A stretch of DNA of 64,000 bases, taken from the NCBI RefSeq assembly GCF_024763615.1, contig NC_077224.1:54818712-54882711 (forward strand). Reading direction: 5' to 3'. Numbering within the stretch: position 1 is the stretch's first letter; the number at the start of each line of letters is the position of its first letter. This DNA comes from Phlebotomus papatasi (Eukaryota; Arthropoda; Insecta; Diptera; Psychodidae). This document shows, in pieces, positions 1-11,669 of this stretch. Position numbers and translations under genes: made by a program. The notes under the pieces are model-generated. The model was not told the DNA's origin, searched no databases, and saw only the letters and a list, made by a program, of their open reading frames with translations.

Positions 1-470
1 CCTTCAACTTTGTAAAGCGAACCAAGATGGTAATAGTCTTTGCTTGATCCTCAATTCTCTGAAACAAATCAAGTTGATGAAATTAACGCCAGAGGCGCTG
101 TCGCGATCAATTCGTTAAGATCGATTTTTGAAGCAAAAATGATCGTAATGTCGAGTATAATAAACCGAAATTAATATTTTTAAGGTCAAATGAAAGGTCT
201 TTGAAGTGTCTTCAACTTTGTAAAACAAGTCAAGCTGGTAAAATCAACGATACTTTAAGCAGATACCTTAAGAGCCGGAGATTAAGCCTTGTAGTTCTGA
301 ACAAATCATTTGTATCGCTTCTTAGATTATTAAAAATTTCTGTGAACATCGTAAATTATTCTTTAAAAGCATAAATGAAAGGTCTTCAAATTTCCCTACA
401 TTCTCTATAATTAAAGTTTATAAAATTAAAACCAGGGGCGCTGCATATACTAGAAAAGTCTGTGTAACCA
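1..470. repeat. degenerate internal repeat units
   Basis: There is no gene here. Two phrases recur at irregular spacing: 'cttcaactttgtaaa' near 3 and 209, and an '(a)ccag(a/g)ggcgctg' motif near 91 and 430, with 'aaatgaaaggtctt' near 188 and 374. The same motif set, in the opposite orientation, makes up the tandem array inside the transposon at 7,190-8,400. I therefore read this as an old fragment of the same repeat family cut by the window edge. Confidence 0.4.
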
Positions 471-559
471 AAGCAAAATCACTCTCTTCAAGTTTTATAA
501 ATAAAATGATCATAACTGAATTTCTACTTCACTGAAGTGAATTTTCCGAAACGAAGATG

Positions 560-1140
560 AATGGATTTGGAATCTCTTACTTCTTTCCACAACAAATAAA
601 ATGTAATATTTTAGTTCTCGAACTCAAAGAGAGAGAGCAATTTTATAATCCACTTTAACCCCACCAAAATCACGTCTTTTGTTTTATTTCGAAAACCGCT
701 CCTATGATTTCTTGCATTTTCGAATATGACTTAGAGGTAGTTCAGGCGTTTATTTCGTCGTTGGACACATAGTTCGAAAACCATTTCGATATCGAATTTT
801 CGAAGATCGAAGTCTAGCCACTTAGAAGGGCCTATTTTTCAACCGATTTGCTTAAATTTGAATTTTTCTGAAAGATCTTGAAATTTTCAACCAGAGTACA
901 TCGGATTTAATAGATCATGAATCGGTATACTACCAAGATTTATCTTTCTCGTATTTAGTTTTTTGTTTGTTCGAAAGCTTTTTACTCATGCTAAAATAAT
1001 TCTGAAACCTACTTTTCTTAAGCTATTTGTCATTTCGGGATGATTTTTCAAACCGTTTAATCGGTAGTAAATATTTATCGTAATAGCTCTCTTTCGTTAG
1101 TTTAAGTACTTCGCAAAGCTAGAACGCTTTGTCATCTCTT
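560..1140. repeat. dispersed repeat family R1, copy 1
   Basis: The stretch around 779-806 (core 'ccatttcgatatcgaatttt') is repeated almost exactly around 50,683-50,710, and similarity continues on both sides. Related degenerate copies occur at 14,070-14,840 (inverted, two in tandem), 19,220-19,940, 26,390-27,320, 48,070-48,400 (inverted) and 50,520-50,960. Shared landmarks include 'gaggtcaaacggtaagagat', 'ccaggtgaacatttcg' and 'acctttccaaa'. No protein is visible, so this is a non-autonomous dispersed element of unknown class. Confidence 0.55.
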
Positions 1141-2039
1141 TTTAACACAGAAGTACTGTTGGGACACGAATTGTTGGAAAATGCGTTTACTATTATACAT
1201 AATTTTTTAAGCTTTCTTGGTACTTCTTGGTTCTTAACATAAATCGAGTATTAACGGAAAATCCTGCAAGTACTCTACTGTTTTTTGTAAGAAATGATTA
1301 AAATTTATGTGGAGAATTTTTGAAAATAAGAAAAACCATCAAAGACGAAGAGTCCGTTCTGAGACGTTTCGTTTGAAATTTAGAAAATTTAATTCGGTTC
1401 AATTGAAATAGAAGTATGCTCGTTTTAGTATCAAAATGCGAAAAAAACTACCTAGATTACCAGTGCAAAACAAAATAATTGGTGAAATATTTTTATTTCT
1501 TAATTACTAGATACAAGCAACATGAAGAAAAGCAGGAGAATTCAGAAGCATTAAAAAAATGTTGCATGGCGTAATTTTCCTATTTTCTCCTACGAAACAT
1601 TTGATATGATCGCACCATAAATGAATCACTCTTGATTTTTCATCATTCTAAACGTCACTAACATTTTAGGAATTCCGAAAGTAGGCGTCAAAAGTAAATT
1701 CGTCGTATTACTGCAGCTATTCGGATTGTAAAAGTTCTTTATTGAATTCTTTATAAATATTTTAATAATGCAACTTTTTGCTAAAGCATTATTCACATAC
1801 AATTAAAAATTTAATTCCGTAAAATATTTTAGTCATATTGCATTATCTGATTGGCTAGAGGTGGAAATCATTGAGAGCTCTAACCAATCAGGAAACGCAT
1901 TAGGAATAAAATGTTTTAAGGCGGTGATTTTTCGAATCCGAATTCTGACCAATCAAAAAAAAATTCAGTAATATTTAATAGAAGTAAATTTAATTGAATT
2001 TTTCCAATCCGAATGTTTCCGTAATAGCAGACTTGCTCA

Positions 2040-4020
2040 AAAAAAAGTCATAACGTTTAAAAGAAATTTAGATAAAAATTTGTACAGTGATTAATAAACA
2101 AAATTAAGGAATTCAGAAAAAAACAATTTGGCAAAATCTAAAAAAAAAATTGAGACATCATCATATCTCATATTCCTCTTTTTCACTCACTAAAAGAAAA
2201 AGATAAAATAATACAAAAAAAAACAAATTATTAAAAAAAGAAAGATTGAATATAAAAGAAAATTAGAAGTAAAACTTAACGTAGAGAGTGTCAAATTGAG
2301 TTAATTGACGAATGACGGTGAAAAAATGACTTTTAAAACTATTTAATAAAAAAAAATGAATGAGAAAAGTAATAATTCTAACGCTTTATCGATCGCTCAC
2401 CGTGACGATCGACAGTTCTATACAATTTCACAACCAACAAGAAATGAAGCACACATTAACAAACGAATATATAAAAAAGAAAGATATGATGAAAAAACAC
2501 TTGAAAAAAAAACTAATTAAAAAAATAGACATTAACAATTATGAATATTTAACAAGATGAAAAAATATGCGAAACATTTTTAGATAATCTAGAGAAAGAG
2601 ATGAATGACAGAATGCTACACTCATAAGTAAAATATAAAAAAAAAAACTTAGAAAAACTGTTGCTAATTCGTCAATTTTATTTTTAAAACTTTTTATCTA
2701 TTAAGTATACTTTTTATTTTGCAAACCTGAGATTATTGGAATCATTTCGTTTTGAGTACAAATTTATTAATTTAGATAAGTCATTTATTTATTTTTCTAC
2801 TTCCGAAGTACAAGATATTTAATTTCTTTATCGTTATCATTCTCAGACGTCGGAAAAAGGTGAGAAAAAAAAACTAATATCAAGATTATTTGAGTGTGAA
2901 TGTAAATAAATACTACGTGAGTAATTCTTCAAATAAAACAAATGAAAAAAAACAAGAAAATATTTAATAGAAAAGAGTCTTTTAATATATACAATTATAA
3001 AAGATGATAAAAAATGAGAAAATAAGAAAAAAAACACAACAAATCGTTTCAATAAGTTTTTCAAAAAAAAATACAAAAACAAAAAAGACAACATTCTTTC
3101 GCACAAGCACGTCACTTAAAACAAATGAAAAAAAGATAATTATTCAATGAAATCAAATAAAGAATTACATTAAGTATTTATTATATAGTTTAAAGAAAAA
3201 GTGAAATGTAATGATGATCGGATGAAGAGTTATAATCTCAAGAAATTAACTGAACGTTTTTTGGGATCTTTTGGGTGAAAAGAAAAACAAATTGATAAGA
3301 AAACAAACATATGCAATGAAATCACCGTAGATCATCTCTGATGCGTTTAGAATGCGAAGATATACAACAAAATATTGAGAAACAAAGCGAAAATTCTAAA
3401 GATAGACAAACAAACTTAATCCCTATGCAACCTCCTAAACCCCCCATCAGAAAGAGAAATCCCCATTTTAAGCCTTTAATTATTTTCTTTTGAAAATATT
3501 TTTCAGAAAAAAAAAATTATGATTTCATTCACAAAAAAACATAATTCACAGAAAAACAAATCACTATAAACCTTCTGCATATTCGAAAATTTAAAATTGA
3601 GCGATATTAGAGAACGACAGAGACAAGATATAAAATATTTAGTAAGATTTTTATTAAGAAAGATAAACCAGTAAAAGCATTTGAAAAAGAACTATTAAAA
3701 CAAAAATAAACATTCACAATTGATCTTAAGTTTTTTGTCTTCTGATTTTTCAAAATTCATTTGCAATTCATTAACAGGAAAGAAAACCAATTGATAAAAA
3801 AAATAGAAGAAAACCAATAAGGAATAGAGAGAAAGATCTTAAAGAGAAGCACGATGAGGAAGCAAATGATAAAGAATTAGATGAATTAGTTTTTTAGTTA
3901 ATAAGTGTTGAAAAATATAGATGACAGTTGTTACTGTGTAACTGCGCTGTATAAAGCATCAAATCCGAGATAAAAAGAAAAATGAATTCCAGAAAAAAAA
4001 GGTGAAGAAAAAAAAATACA
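2040..4020 (+). other. A-rich, T-poor block, possible UTR or non-coding transcript
   Basis: For about 2 kb the plus strand is dominated by A runs separated by single G, C or T bases, with very few T runs. The flanking DNA has balanced A and T runs. This one-strand bias resembles long A-rich untranslated regions of fly mRNAs. No convincing coding frame exists: the longer frames are low-complexity Lys/Asn-rich or Phe-rich readings. It could be the 3' UTR of a gene to the left, a non-coding RNA, or a decayed poly(A)-rich repeat. The sequence alone does not decide between these. Confidence 0.3.
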
Positions 4021-4029
4021 ATAATGTTG

Positions 4030-6290
4030 CCAGAATAATTGGAGTGTTGTGTACAGTCTTTTTTCCCTTCCATTGACTATCCCCAAATTTATTCATTGTT
4101 TGTGCGAAACCCTTTCGACACATCCAGCTCATCAATCATTCAATCGGTTGAAAAATTGTCGATTTTGCTCGGGGTAACCAAAGCGGACAAGCACCTGGAG
4201 AAGGATACCCATTTTCTCGTGGAGGTGGAATGGGTAGAAGCTTTCTACATCGACGTCCGAAGATGACCCTGGGCGATGATGGTTTGAACTTCTAAATTGA
4301 CGACCATAAATAGTCGAATGAGAACGTCAGTCCAATTAATTTGGATACCCCGAAGATTTATTTCCCTCTGCAGAATTTCCACTTCTGGACACACTTTTAC
4401 ATTTGGTACCCTTGTGCTGTGGTCATGGCCCTAAGCTAGAGATCTGCATCATCAATCAGACAGAAAGGGTGAGCTTCAGGTAAAGTGGAGCTTTCAATTG
4501 ATTTTCCGAATATTTTACTTTCATCTGGATGCTTTATTGCTTTTGAATAAATGAAATTTCAATATACAACATCAATTTCTAGCAAAAATATTAAGTGAGA
4601 TTCTTAATAAATTCATCTGCACGGACTTGGGGTATGGTTTAGGGTAATTTTGCAGAAATCTGCAATCAAATGAAGGATAACACAAATTTCCTTGTAATAA
4701 ATTTGTGTTTAAAAGAGAATATTTCCTAACTGGAACTAGGGTCGGAGGAACGTCTGTTCGACAGGGAACCCCTATTGACACTTTTGCCAAAATCTTGAAA
4801 ATTATTTAATGTGTCTAGTAAAATATAAGTGATATAACGTTTTTTCTGTAATATACCTTTTACTATAAACAGAGATGTTCAAATTTCATATCTCAAATGG
4901 TAACGAGTAGGGTGTCAATAGGTGCTGACACGAGTTCTTAAAGTGTCAATAGACGTTCCTTTCACCCTATTACAAATTATTTAAATTGGCTCTTTAGACA
5001 CTATAAGCCAAACTCAATATTTTTAGGATTCAACAGTTTAAAAAAAAAAGTCCTCCAATAAGCTTCAAAACTGGGATAACTAGGGACTACTTTGAATAGG
5101 GGTAGTTACTTTGCAATATTTCATTAGTCTTAATACTTCAGGGGCCGTATTGAATTGAATTGAATTGTTTTATTTTTTCATGCCCATATACACAAGGTAC
5201 ATCGTAGGACTATACATAAACGTATCCTTCAGATGTGAGAGTTTGATTTTGTGGGAAAAGCCAATTCTCCATGTGGAACTCGCCTATTTAGTATCCACGA
5301 AATTTTCTATTGGAAATTTTCTTATGAAAAATCGGAGAGAATTCTCGAGTGGTATTCCCGGTGAGAGTTTGATTAATTTACATAGAAAATAAGCAAATAA
5401 ATTAAAATATCGCGTTTTTTAAAGTTTTAAATGGTTTTTAAATGATTATTTCAATTAATAAATACAATTTCCGTATATTTATAATAAATTTCAATTAAGT
5501 TTTTTTCTTATTAAACTGTGCAGGAATTTCGAACTTCTTTTTATTATCTGTTTTTATTTGTTTAATTTTTTTGAGTTTGATACCAATCATTTTCCAAATT
5601 GTTTATTATTTTAGTTTTATTTTGTTTCAGCTCTCGTGAATAAGAAAACGGTTGTGGACATTTAATGATTAGATCTTTGATTAACCTATTTATATTCTTA
5701 ATAAATAAGAAATTGTATAGATTTTTAGCAGTTTACTTGGCGGTGAACTCTTTAAAACTCTTAATTTTTGTTTTAACTAAAATCGGAGAAAAAAGATCGC
5801 ATAATTTATAGGGATTTTATTAGGAAAAAGGTCTTTTTTAGTAAGTTGAAATTGTTAGATCTCAAGAGTCAGCAAAACAAATATTTTAAACAAATATTTT
5901 TTTTTTTTAATTTTTTATACGTGTTCCTCCATAAATTAGGAAAAAAATATATTGAGTGAGATTCCTGAAATTTGCATCTATATTATCCTTTTTTGTTCTA
6001 CATTACAATCTAAGAAAAATTGTTACTTCTCTATTGAAAAACTAATTACAATATTTGAAACTCTTTTCTTTAGGTTAATAAAGTTTTTATTCGAGAAAAT
6101 TCCTTCAAATAATCCATGTAAAATAGAAAATAAAACGGATAATGTTTAGAATTTTCTGAGAAAAACATATATCAATTTTGAATTTTACTCTTGAGTGATT
6201 GTATGTATATCAGTATCTTATAAATTTCGAATTTTCAACGATCTTTCTATTTTCCTCCAATTGACTATAGTTCTTATATGTGTTCTTAAT
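4030..6290. other. gene-free intergenic stretch
   Basis: I see no supported gene. A slightly more GC-balanced piece (4,030-4,500) follows the A-rich block and could be its continuation, but its open frame of about 75 codons lacks an ATG start. The motif 'cctattgacac' appears in both orientations at 4,745-4,965, suggesting a small decayed MITE. A short 'attgaattgaattgaattg' run at 5,147-5,166 resembles the 3' tail of the non-LTR retrotransposon at 56.2 kb and may be the end of a second, almost fully lost copy. Confidence 0.4.
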
Positions 6291-6385
6291 GATAAATGTG
6301 CATTCAGAATTGGAAATTTGATCCATCCTTTGCAAAAGGATCAAATTTGGATCAATTTGATCCTTTTATTTTTACCAGTGTAGTA
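6290..6385. mobile_element. small MITE fragment with CACTGGTAAAAA end
   Basis: The segment contains 'gatccaaatttgatcc'-type palindromic words and ends 'atttttaccagtg'. A fuller copy with both ends, CACTGG...CCAGTG, lies at 24,186-24,316 and shares 'ttgatccttttgcaaa'. No coding capacity is seen. Confidence 0.4.
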
Positions 6386-7189
6386 ATTATGTTGTGAAAG
6401 TTTTTAATAAAGTTAAAGTTTTTAATAGCTTGTTCGAATCAGTTCATAAATATGAATTTCTTACTAGATTTAATAAAAAAAAAACTGTTTAATTTTTTGA
6501 CTTAGGGTAAGTGTACTAAATTCCGGCCAACTTGCAATTCCGGCCACATTTTTTGCTTTTCAAATTTCCATGAATTTTTAGTTTTTGCAAACTCTAGAAG
6601 AGATTATACAATGCAAAAAAATAAAAAAATATCGCTTCGACGATCAAGATGATCTGAAAAAGGCATTGAAAGTATTCCGGAAGGGCAAGGAATTATGAGA
6701 ATGATGGTGGCCGGAATAGGCCACCAATGCTATGTCTACATTTTTATTTATTTTAAAAATGTATTAAGAATGATGAATGATTTCAAGAATGATTTTAGAT
6801 AATAAACTGTCTACAATGTTCACAAAAAAATTTAAATTTAAATTTAAGTAACGAAAATAATCAATTGGTATTAAAAAGGGACAGATAATCCTAACCGGCT
6901 TATGTAGGTGAGATTCTTAACGTGAGCTAACTCGGAGTGCATGCAAATTCGATTTAGAGCTGAAGTTGGGAGACGCCATTCAGTTATCTTGAATCAAATT
7001 CGTGAAATTATACAAATTTTGTATTTAAACCAAAATATCAAGGATTTGGATGAACTGATAGAAAAGTGATATATGGATGAAATGTAGACCAGAATGTTCT
7101 CTATAATTTTCCCATAGAACATGATCTCATCGATTACTCAGAAGCCAAGATAAGCGAGGTTTTTTGTTTCTTAACTCGTTTTTTCATCC

Positions 7190-8400
7190 AGAGTGCCCCA
7201 AGTAGTCATTTGTTGAGCTTCAACTATTTCAAAGAATTGTTGTATTTTGTGGGACTTTGCATTTAAAACCCTATTTTAAGTGTCTTGGTGGAGTAGAGGC
7301 AGTCAAATTGGCATCTGAGTGATTTCAAAGCGTTTTTATGGGAAAAATCATTTTTTTCACACTTAAACGGCAAAATCGGAGTGATAGCGTAGTCTGAGCG
7401 GAAAATGATGTATGGACGAAATGTAGAGACAAATGTGTTCTACAATTGTGTCGAACTAATCATCAAAATCGGTTTAGCGACAGTCGAGATAATTGAGGTT
7501 ATGTGATATTGAAATTGGTTTTTCGACTGTGGCGCCCCTGGTGTTGGTCCCACGAAGTTCAAATATTCTAGAAAGTTGTAGCATTTGGTGAGATCTTTCG
7601 TTTAAGCCCTCATTCATCAAAATCGGTCACATAGAACCGGAGATATGATTTTTTGAATTTTGTGAACTTTGACCCCTCATATCTCCGGTTCTGTTTTAAC
7701 CACAGCGCGCATACGCACTATTTTGGAAACGTCCTAGACTGGACTACAACATACTAAAATTTCATTAACTTGCACAATGCCGTTTTTGAGAAAAGTGACT
7801 TTGAATTTCGATGAATTTTGACGCTATCACAGCGCCACCTGTGGTGACTTTTTGAACTTCCATCTGAAAGTGCTCATCGAGACGAAACCAAAAAGGTAAA
7901 ATTTAGGTCGCTATGTTAATTAGAACCGGAGATAGAGGCCGGTCAATGTTCGAACTTTGACCCCTTATAGCTCGGGTCAGGGGTTATGGATCGACTTAAG
8001 GTTTTTTTTGTTTGATAGGTATAATCAACGGCTACAACATACTAAATTTTCAGCCCGATGCACAATGGAATTTTTGAGTTATTTAACTTTTAAGATTTAA
8101 AAATTTTCTTTTTAAAAAAAGCGCCCCTAGCGGTGGTTTTATGAACTTGCGATGTTAGAAGGGGAAGTGGCATTTCACGAGAGCTTTCCAAAAAGCCCTC
8201 ACTTTTTAAATTCTGACAATTAGAACCGGAGTTATGGCCATTTTAAGAAATTTTTTTTGGACCCTTATAGCTCGGGTCAGGGGGGTCGGGGGACCTTAAG
8301 TTTGGTATTGATGGAAAGCTCTAAGGCCCAGCTATAACATACTAAAATTTGAGTCCGCTCGATGCCATAGGGGCGGAGCTATTGAGAAAACAAAAAAAAG
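7190..8400. repeat. degenerate tandem array, units of ~290-340 bases
   Basis: The same ordered landmarks recur: a 'gcgccmctrgyggtg' word (7,532, 7,829, 8,119; weaker near 7,192), 'tagaaccggag' (7,634, 7,920, 8,221), 'cccttatagctcgggtcagg' (7,962, 8,263) and 'caacatactaaa' (7,747, 8,034; 'taacatactaaa' 8,335). Spacing between copies is about 290-300 bases. Units differ at many positions, so the array is old. It is confined to the 1.8 kb transposon. Confidence 0.7.
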
Positions 8401-8542
8401 GGGGGTCTTCAAAATGGCGGAAGGAGGGATGGGGGGTGGGGGGTCTATGCACCAAGTTGCAATTTTCACCCGATATATAACCTTTGCCGAAAACCGCAAG
8501 TCGATATCTTTTTTAGTTTAGGAGCTATTAAGCTCCAAAGAG

Positions 8543-8569
8543 CGGCCGGCCGGCCGGCCGGCCGGCCGG
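8543..8569. repeat. (CCGG)n microsatellite
   Basis: This is a pure CCGG tetranucleotide run of 27 bases in otherwise AT-rich DNA. A small palindrome, GGAGCTATTAAGCTCC, precedes it at 8,521-8,536. It lies in the 3' part of the 1.8 kb TIR element. Confidence 0.95.
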
Positions 8570-9648
8570 GAACGTAACTTAGCCACATATATATTCGGAA
8601 TCAGGAAGTGGCGAAACACATTTTGGCCAAATTTGAGGTCGATCGGACGACATGAAATTTTGTTAGGATTATAGTAGGTGAGATTTTGTTAAGAATCTCA
8701 CCTAATATTACATTTCAAACTTGAGAATTTGGCGCTTGCATGCAACTATGCCGAAATTACCCTAATTGTTACAAACTTTTTTTAATTTGTTACCGCGTAT
8801 TGAAGTCGATATTTTGCCCAAAACACTTTGCTACAGCCCTGAGATAAAGTTCAGATTTCGCAATTGCTCCGGATTGATTTTAAACTATATGAAGTATAAG
8901 TACTTATGAAAATTGTTTCTTTTTTAATTTCTTTTGTCAGACATAAATTACGAGTTGCACTTTTCCCGCCAATTAGGGACTGCTTTGATGAGACGCTCTA
9001 GTGAACTCTTCATTAGTTCGCTATTTTGTGATTACTTCTAAAAAAAAGAATATTTAAGTAGGTACTTTAAATATGTATAAACATTTACCAAAAAAATCAT
9101 GAAGTTTGGTCGTTTTCTTTTCCCCGAAAAATCGAAAAATCAGCTAATAATTCTTAAACAATTATTTATGTTTTTTCATCTTCTACTTATAAGTTTGATA
9201 ATAGGGTAAGGCTTTCAGTTTTCGCACACACTCTGTCTGCAAGCTCTTCATATTTTTCCTATTTCCTTAAATAAATCTACCTTTTTTTCAGGAAATGTGT
9301 TACTTAAGGCCGGCTGTTAAAACTTATGACCATATGTTAGATTCATTAAGGGAATAGGAAAAGAAATTTAGTGTGTTTGAAGCCTGAAAGCTTTCTCTTA
9401 ATAAAATTGTTAGCACAACCACCCATAGCACGGGGTTGTAAATCTCATGCCCCGTGGAATCAACTCCAGTGAAGCTCATTGGATTCAATTCGAATACCTT
9501 TAACGCCAGCAAAATTCCTAGTGACTTATAGGGGATTATAACCCAAGACACTTACAGCATAGAGCGAGAATTCTACTATTAACTTGACCCATTGAGTGCT
9601 CTAACTAAAGTTTGATATAATTTTTAAAAAATTATAGTAATTTATGAA

Positions 9649-10204
9649 TAGGGTAAAGGCTCATAATTTTGTACAGTCTGCTTATAAGCATCGATGTTCC
9701 AAGTTTTAAGTGCGATATTTTCAATACCAATTGACTTTTTTTTTTACTCCCTTTCCAGAAGGGTTGTTTATAAACTTGGCAAGAGTTTATTGTCTTTGTT
9801 TTTACTAAAATTAGTCTTAATACGTTTAAAAATGAATTGATATGTAGAGGTGAATTTGACTCTAATTTTGGACAACTTGGTTATAAATTTGGACAACTTG
9901 GCTGTAAATTTGGACAGCTAATCCGCCTAAGAACGCTGAAATAAATACAAAGTTCTGTCATATTTCTCGTAAGCAATTGCTCACACTGAATTTTCAACAA
10001 AGCAATTTCAACTCAAATCATATTCAAAATTTAACGTATGTAGTGTTAAAATCTACCAAAGAACAAATATTTAGATAGATATCATCATTCATCAAATATT
10101 GGAATAAAAATCCATAATTTTAATCAATTTATTTTTAGTGTCCAATTTTATACTCAAAGCGTATCCAGAATAAGCAACTGGGCAAAATTATGAGCCTTTA
10201 TTTA
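9649..10204. mobile_element. ~555-base MITE, TIR TAGGGTAAAGGCTCATAA
   Basis: The left end 'tagggtaaaggctcataat' is matched in inverted orientation by 'attatgagcctttattta' at the right end; homology extends about 30 bases. Inside, at 9,870-9,920, 'aaatttggacaacttgg' occurs as short tandem copies. No open reading frame. The rest of 8,765-9,648 shows nothing recognisable. Confidence 0.65.
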
Positions 10205-10229
10205 GTTTTCTAGAATTTATATAAAACAC

Positions 10230-11285
10230 CACTGTAATGTTTTTTCTCGAGAGACAAAGATGTGCCACCCTCTTATTCAATTTGCTGAAAATATCCGCTT
10301 GCAGCATTTTTCTCAATCGACTGGATCATTTCTGATTGAATGGAGTGTTCTCATCACCGACAAATCGAGTGTGGGTGAGTATCTCCATTGAGAAAATTGA
10401 AGAGTGAATGCAGAAACGGCCTGATAATGCCTCACCCACTTTTTCTTTCACCTCACACTCCAAATATCCAATACTCAATGGTCATCCAATTTGCAATTCA
10501 CTCACTTGTCACATAATTAATCTCCCCTTTGCTCTTGCATTGGATGAATAAATTAATGACGGGGCTTTTTCATGGGCTGGGTCTGTTAGTGATAGCTAGT
10601 ATGGAGACGTCTGGGCTGTATACATCTTGCAAATACTCCCTCAATATTCATTTCAATCTCATTATTCAGTGAGTTGTGTCTATTCATGAGTTCTCGTCTC
10701 AAGTGCACTCAATTGCTGTACTAATTGATCTTGGTCGTCTGTTAATGAGTGATTCACCGTTTGGCATAATTTTGTCCTAATCTACTTCATAAAAATTGTG
10801 GGAAAATTGGGTGAAAAGTGCCGCGTTGAGTTCCGCAAAGCTGATGGGTCTCTTAAGATGTGTTAAGAGTCTGTGTCTTCGCTAAAGGGTTAATCAATTT
10901 ATTCCAAATTTTGTACTGTCAGTTACTGATTTATATGGATATTTTATGAATTAGCAAATTGATATTAATCTGCAAATGCGAGGAAAACTTGAAGGAAAAT
11001 GCATTCTCATAACCTGGGAATTATTTTCTATAAATTTATGCATCAGAGCGAATTGTGAGAGAATTTATGAGAGAACTTCTCAACTAGAAATTCCTCACCC
11101 GCCACTGCTCGATTATGCCAACAATTTAATCAAGCAATAATTGCGATCATCTCGCGAGAGTGCCTCAAAACATCCATTCATTCTCATTCATCGTCCAGTT
11201 GTGAATTGTGTTCTCTCACGAGTGGATTAAAATTAAGAGTGTCTGTCGTTCTATCACCTTGTTCTTCGTTCTCTCGTATCTCACG
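10230..11285. promoter_or_regulatory. probable upstream regulatory DNA of bdl
   Basis: The stretch between the last MITE and the bdl TATA box is free of recognisable repeats and more balanced in base composition than its surroundings. That is what one expects of retained regulatory DNA in a MITE-rich genome. No individual transcription-factor site is claimed. Cross-species conservation would be the test. Confidence 0.3.
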
Positions 11286-11292
11286 TATAAAA
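11286..11292 (+). promoter_or_regulatory. TATA box, bdl promoter
   Basis: TATAAAA lies 189 bases before the bdl ATG, predicting a start site near 11,315-11,322 and a 5' UTR of about 155 bases with no earlier ATG in the bdl frame. The start was not seen as a strong initiator motif, so the exact transcription start is inferred. Confidence 0.5.
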
Positions 11293-11474
11293 CACCTGAC
11301 CACCATCAAATTGTGCTAATGAGAAGCTGCGTGTGTGAAGAAAACGAGTTCGCAAGTCAATAGTTATTGAGACAGCAGAGTGATTAAGTGCCTAGAATTT
11401 GTGAATTCGTTCAATTTAAATTATGAATTGAAGTGTCTATTGGATAGAAAAAAAAACCACATAGGATTAATGCA

Positions 11475-11669
11475 ATGTCCATCCCAGTGCTTCTTCCAGT
11501 CCTCTTGGGGATTTTTGTGACCCTCTGCCAAGCCTACGATCAAGATTATATACTCCACAGACCCCCAATCTACCTGGAATCTGAAGTTGGATCCTACGTT
11601 GTCTTCAACTGTCGCCTGGACTTCCCCCTGGACACTCCAATTCCCTACGTTCTTCACTGGTACAAAGAC
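11475..11669 (+). CDS. bdl: bdl exon 1: signal peptide and first half of Ig1
   Basis: The ATG opens a hydrophobic leader (MSIPVLLPVLLGIF...) ending near CQA, then the first Ig strand with Cys46 and Trp62. The exon ends in phase 0 at donor GTAAGC. The ATG is chosen because it alone places a signal peptide directly before the Ig fold. Confidence 0.88.

Larger units (their letters stand above)
6905..8704. mobile_element. 1.8 kb TIR element with internal tandem array
   Basis: Both ends carry the terminal inverted repeat GGTGAGATTCTTAAC, bounded by TA on each side, consistent with a TA-targeting (Tc1/mariner-like) element. The 3' end has an additional TAGGTGAGATT just inside the TIR, so the last 30 bases are themselves near-palindromic. 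The interior has no open transposase frame. It instead holds a degenerate tandem array (about 7,190-8,400) and a (CCGG)n tract. It sits inside another MITE, so it is the younger insertion. Similar non-coding elements could be mobilised in trans. Confidence 0.75.
6503..8764. mobile_element. MITE family GGGTAAGTGT, copy 1 (split by an insertion)
   Basis: The left end 'gggtaagtgtactaaattcc' and interior ('ccggccaacttgcaatt', 'gagattatacaatgcaa') match the intact copy at 40,286-40,710. The right end, from about 8,705 ('attacatttcaaac...gcttgcatgcaactatgcc'), matches that copy's right end. The two halves are separated by a 1.8 kb element at 6,905-8,704. TA flanks both ends, as expected for a Tc1/mariner-type non-autonomous element. 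Confidence 0.75.

Noticed and set aside
2843..3115. 90-codon minus-strand Phe/Leu-rich frame
   Set aside because: Pure consequence of the A-rich plus strand; no domain or start context.
11421..11657. 78-codon minus-strand frame over bdl exon 1
   Set aside because: Antisense shadow of the signal-peptide/Ig1 exon.
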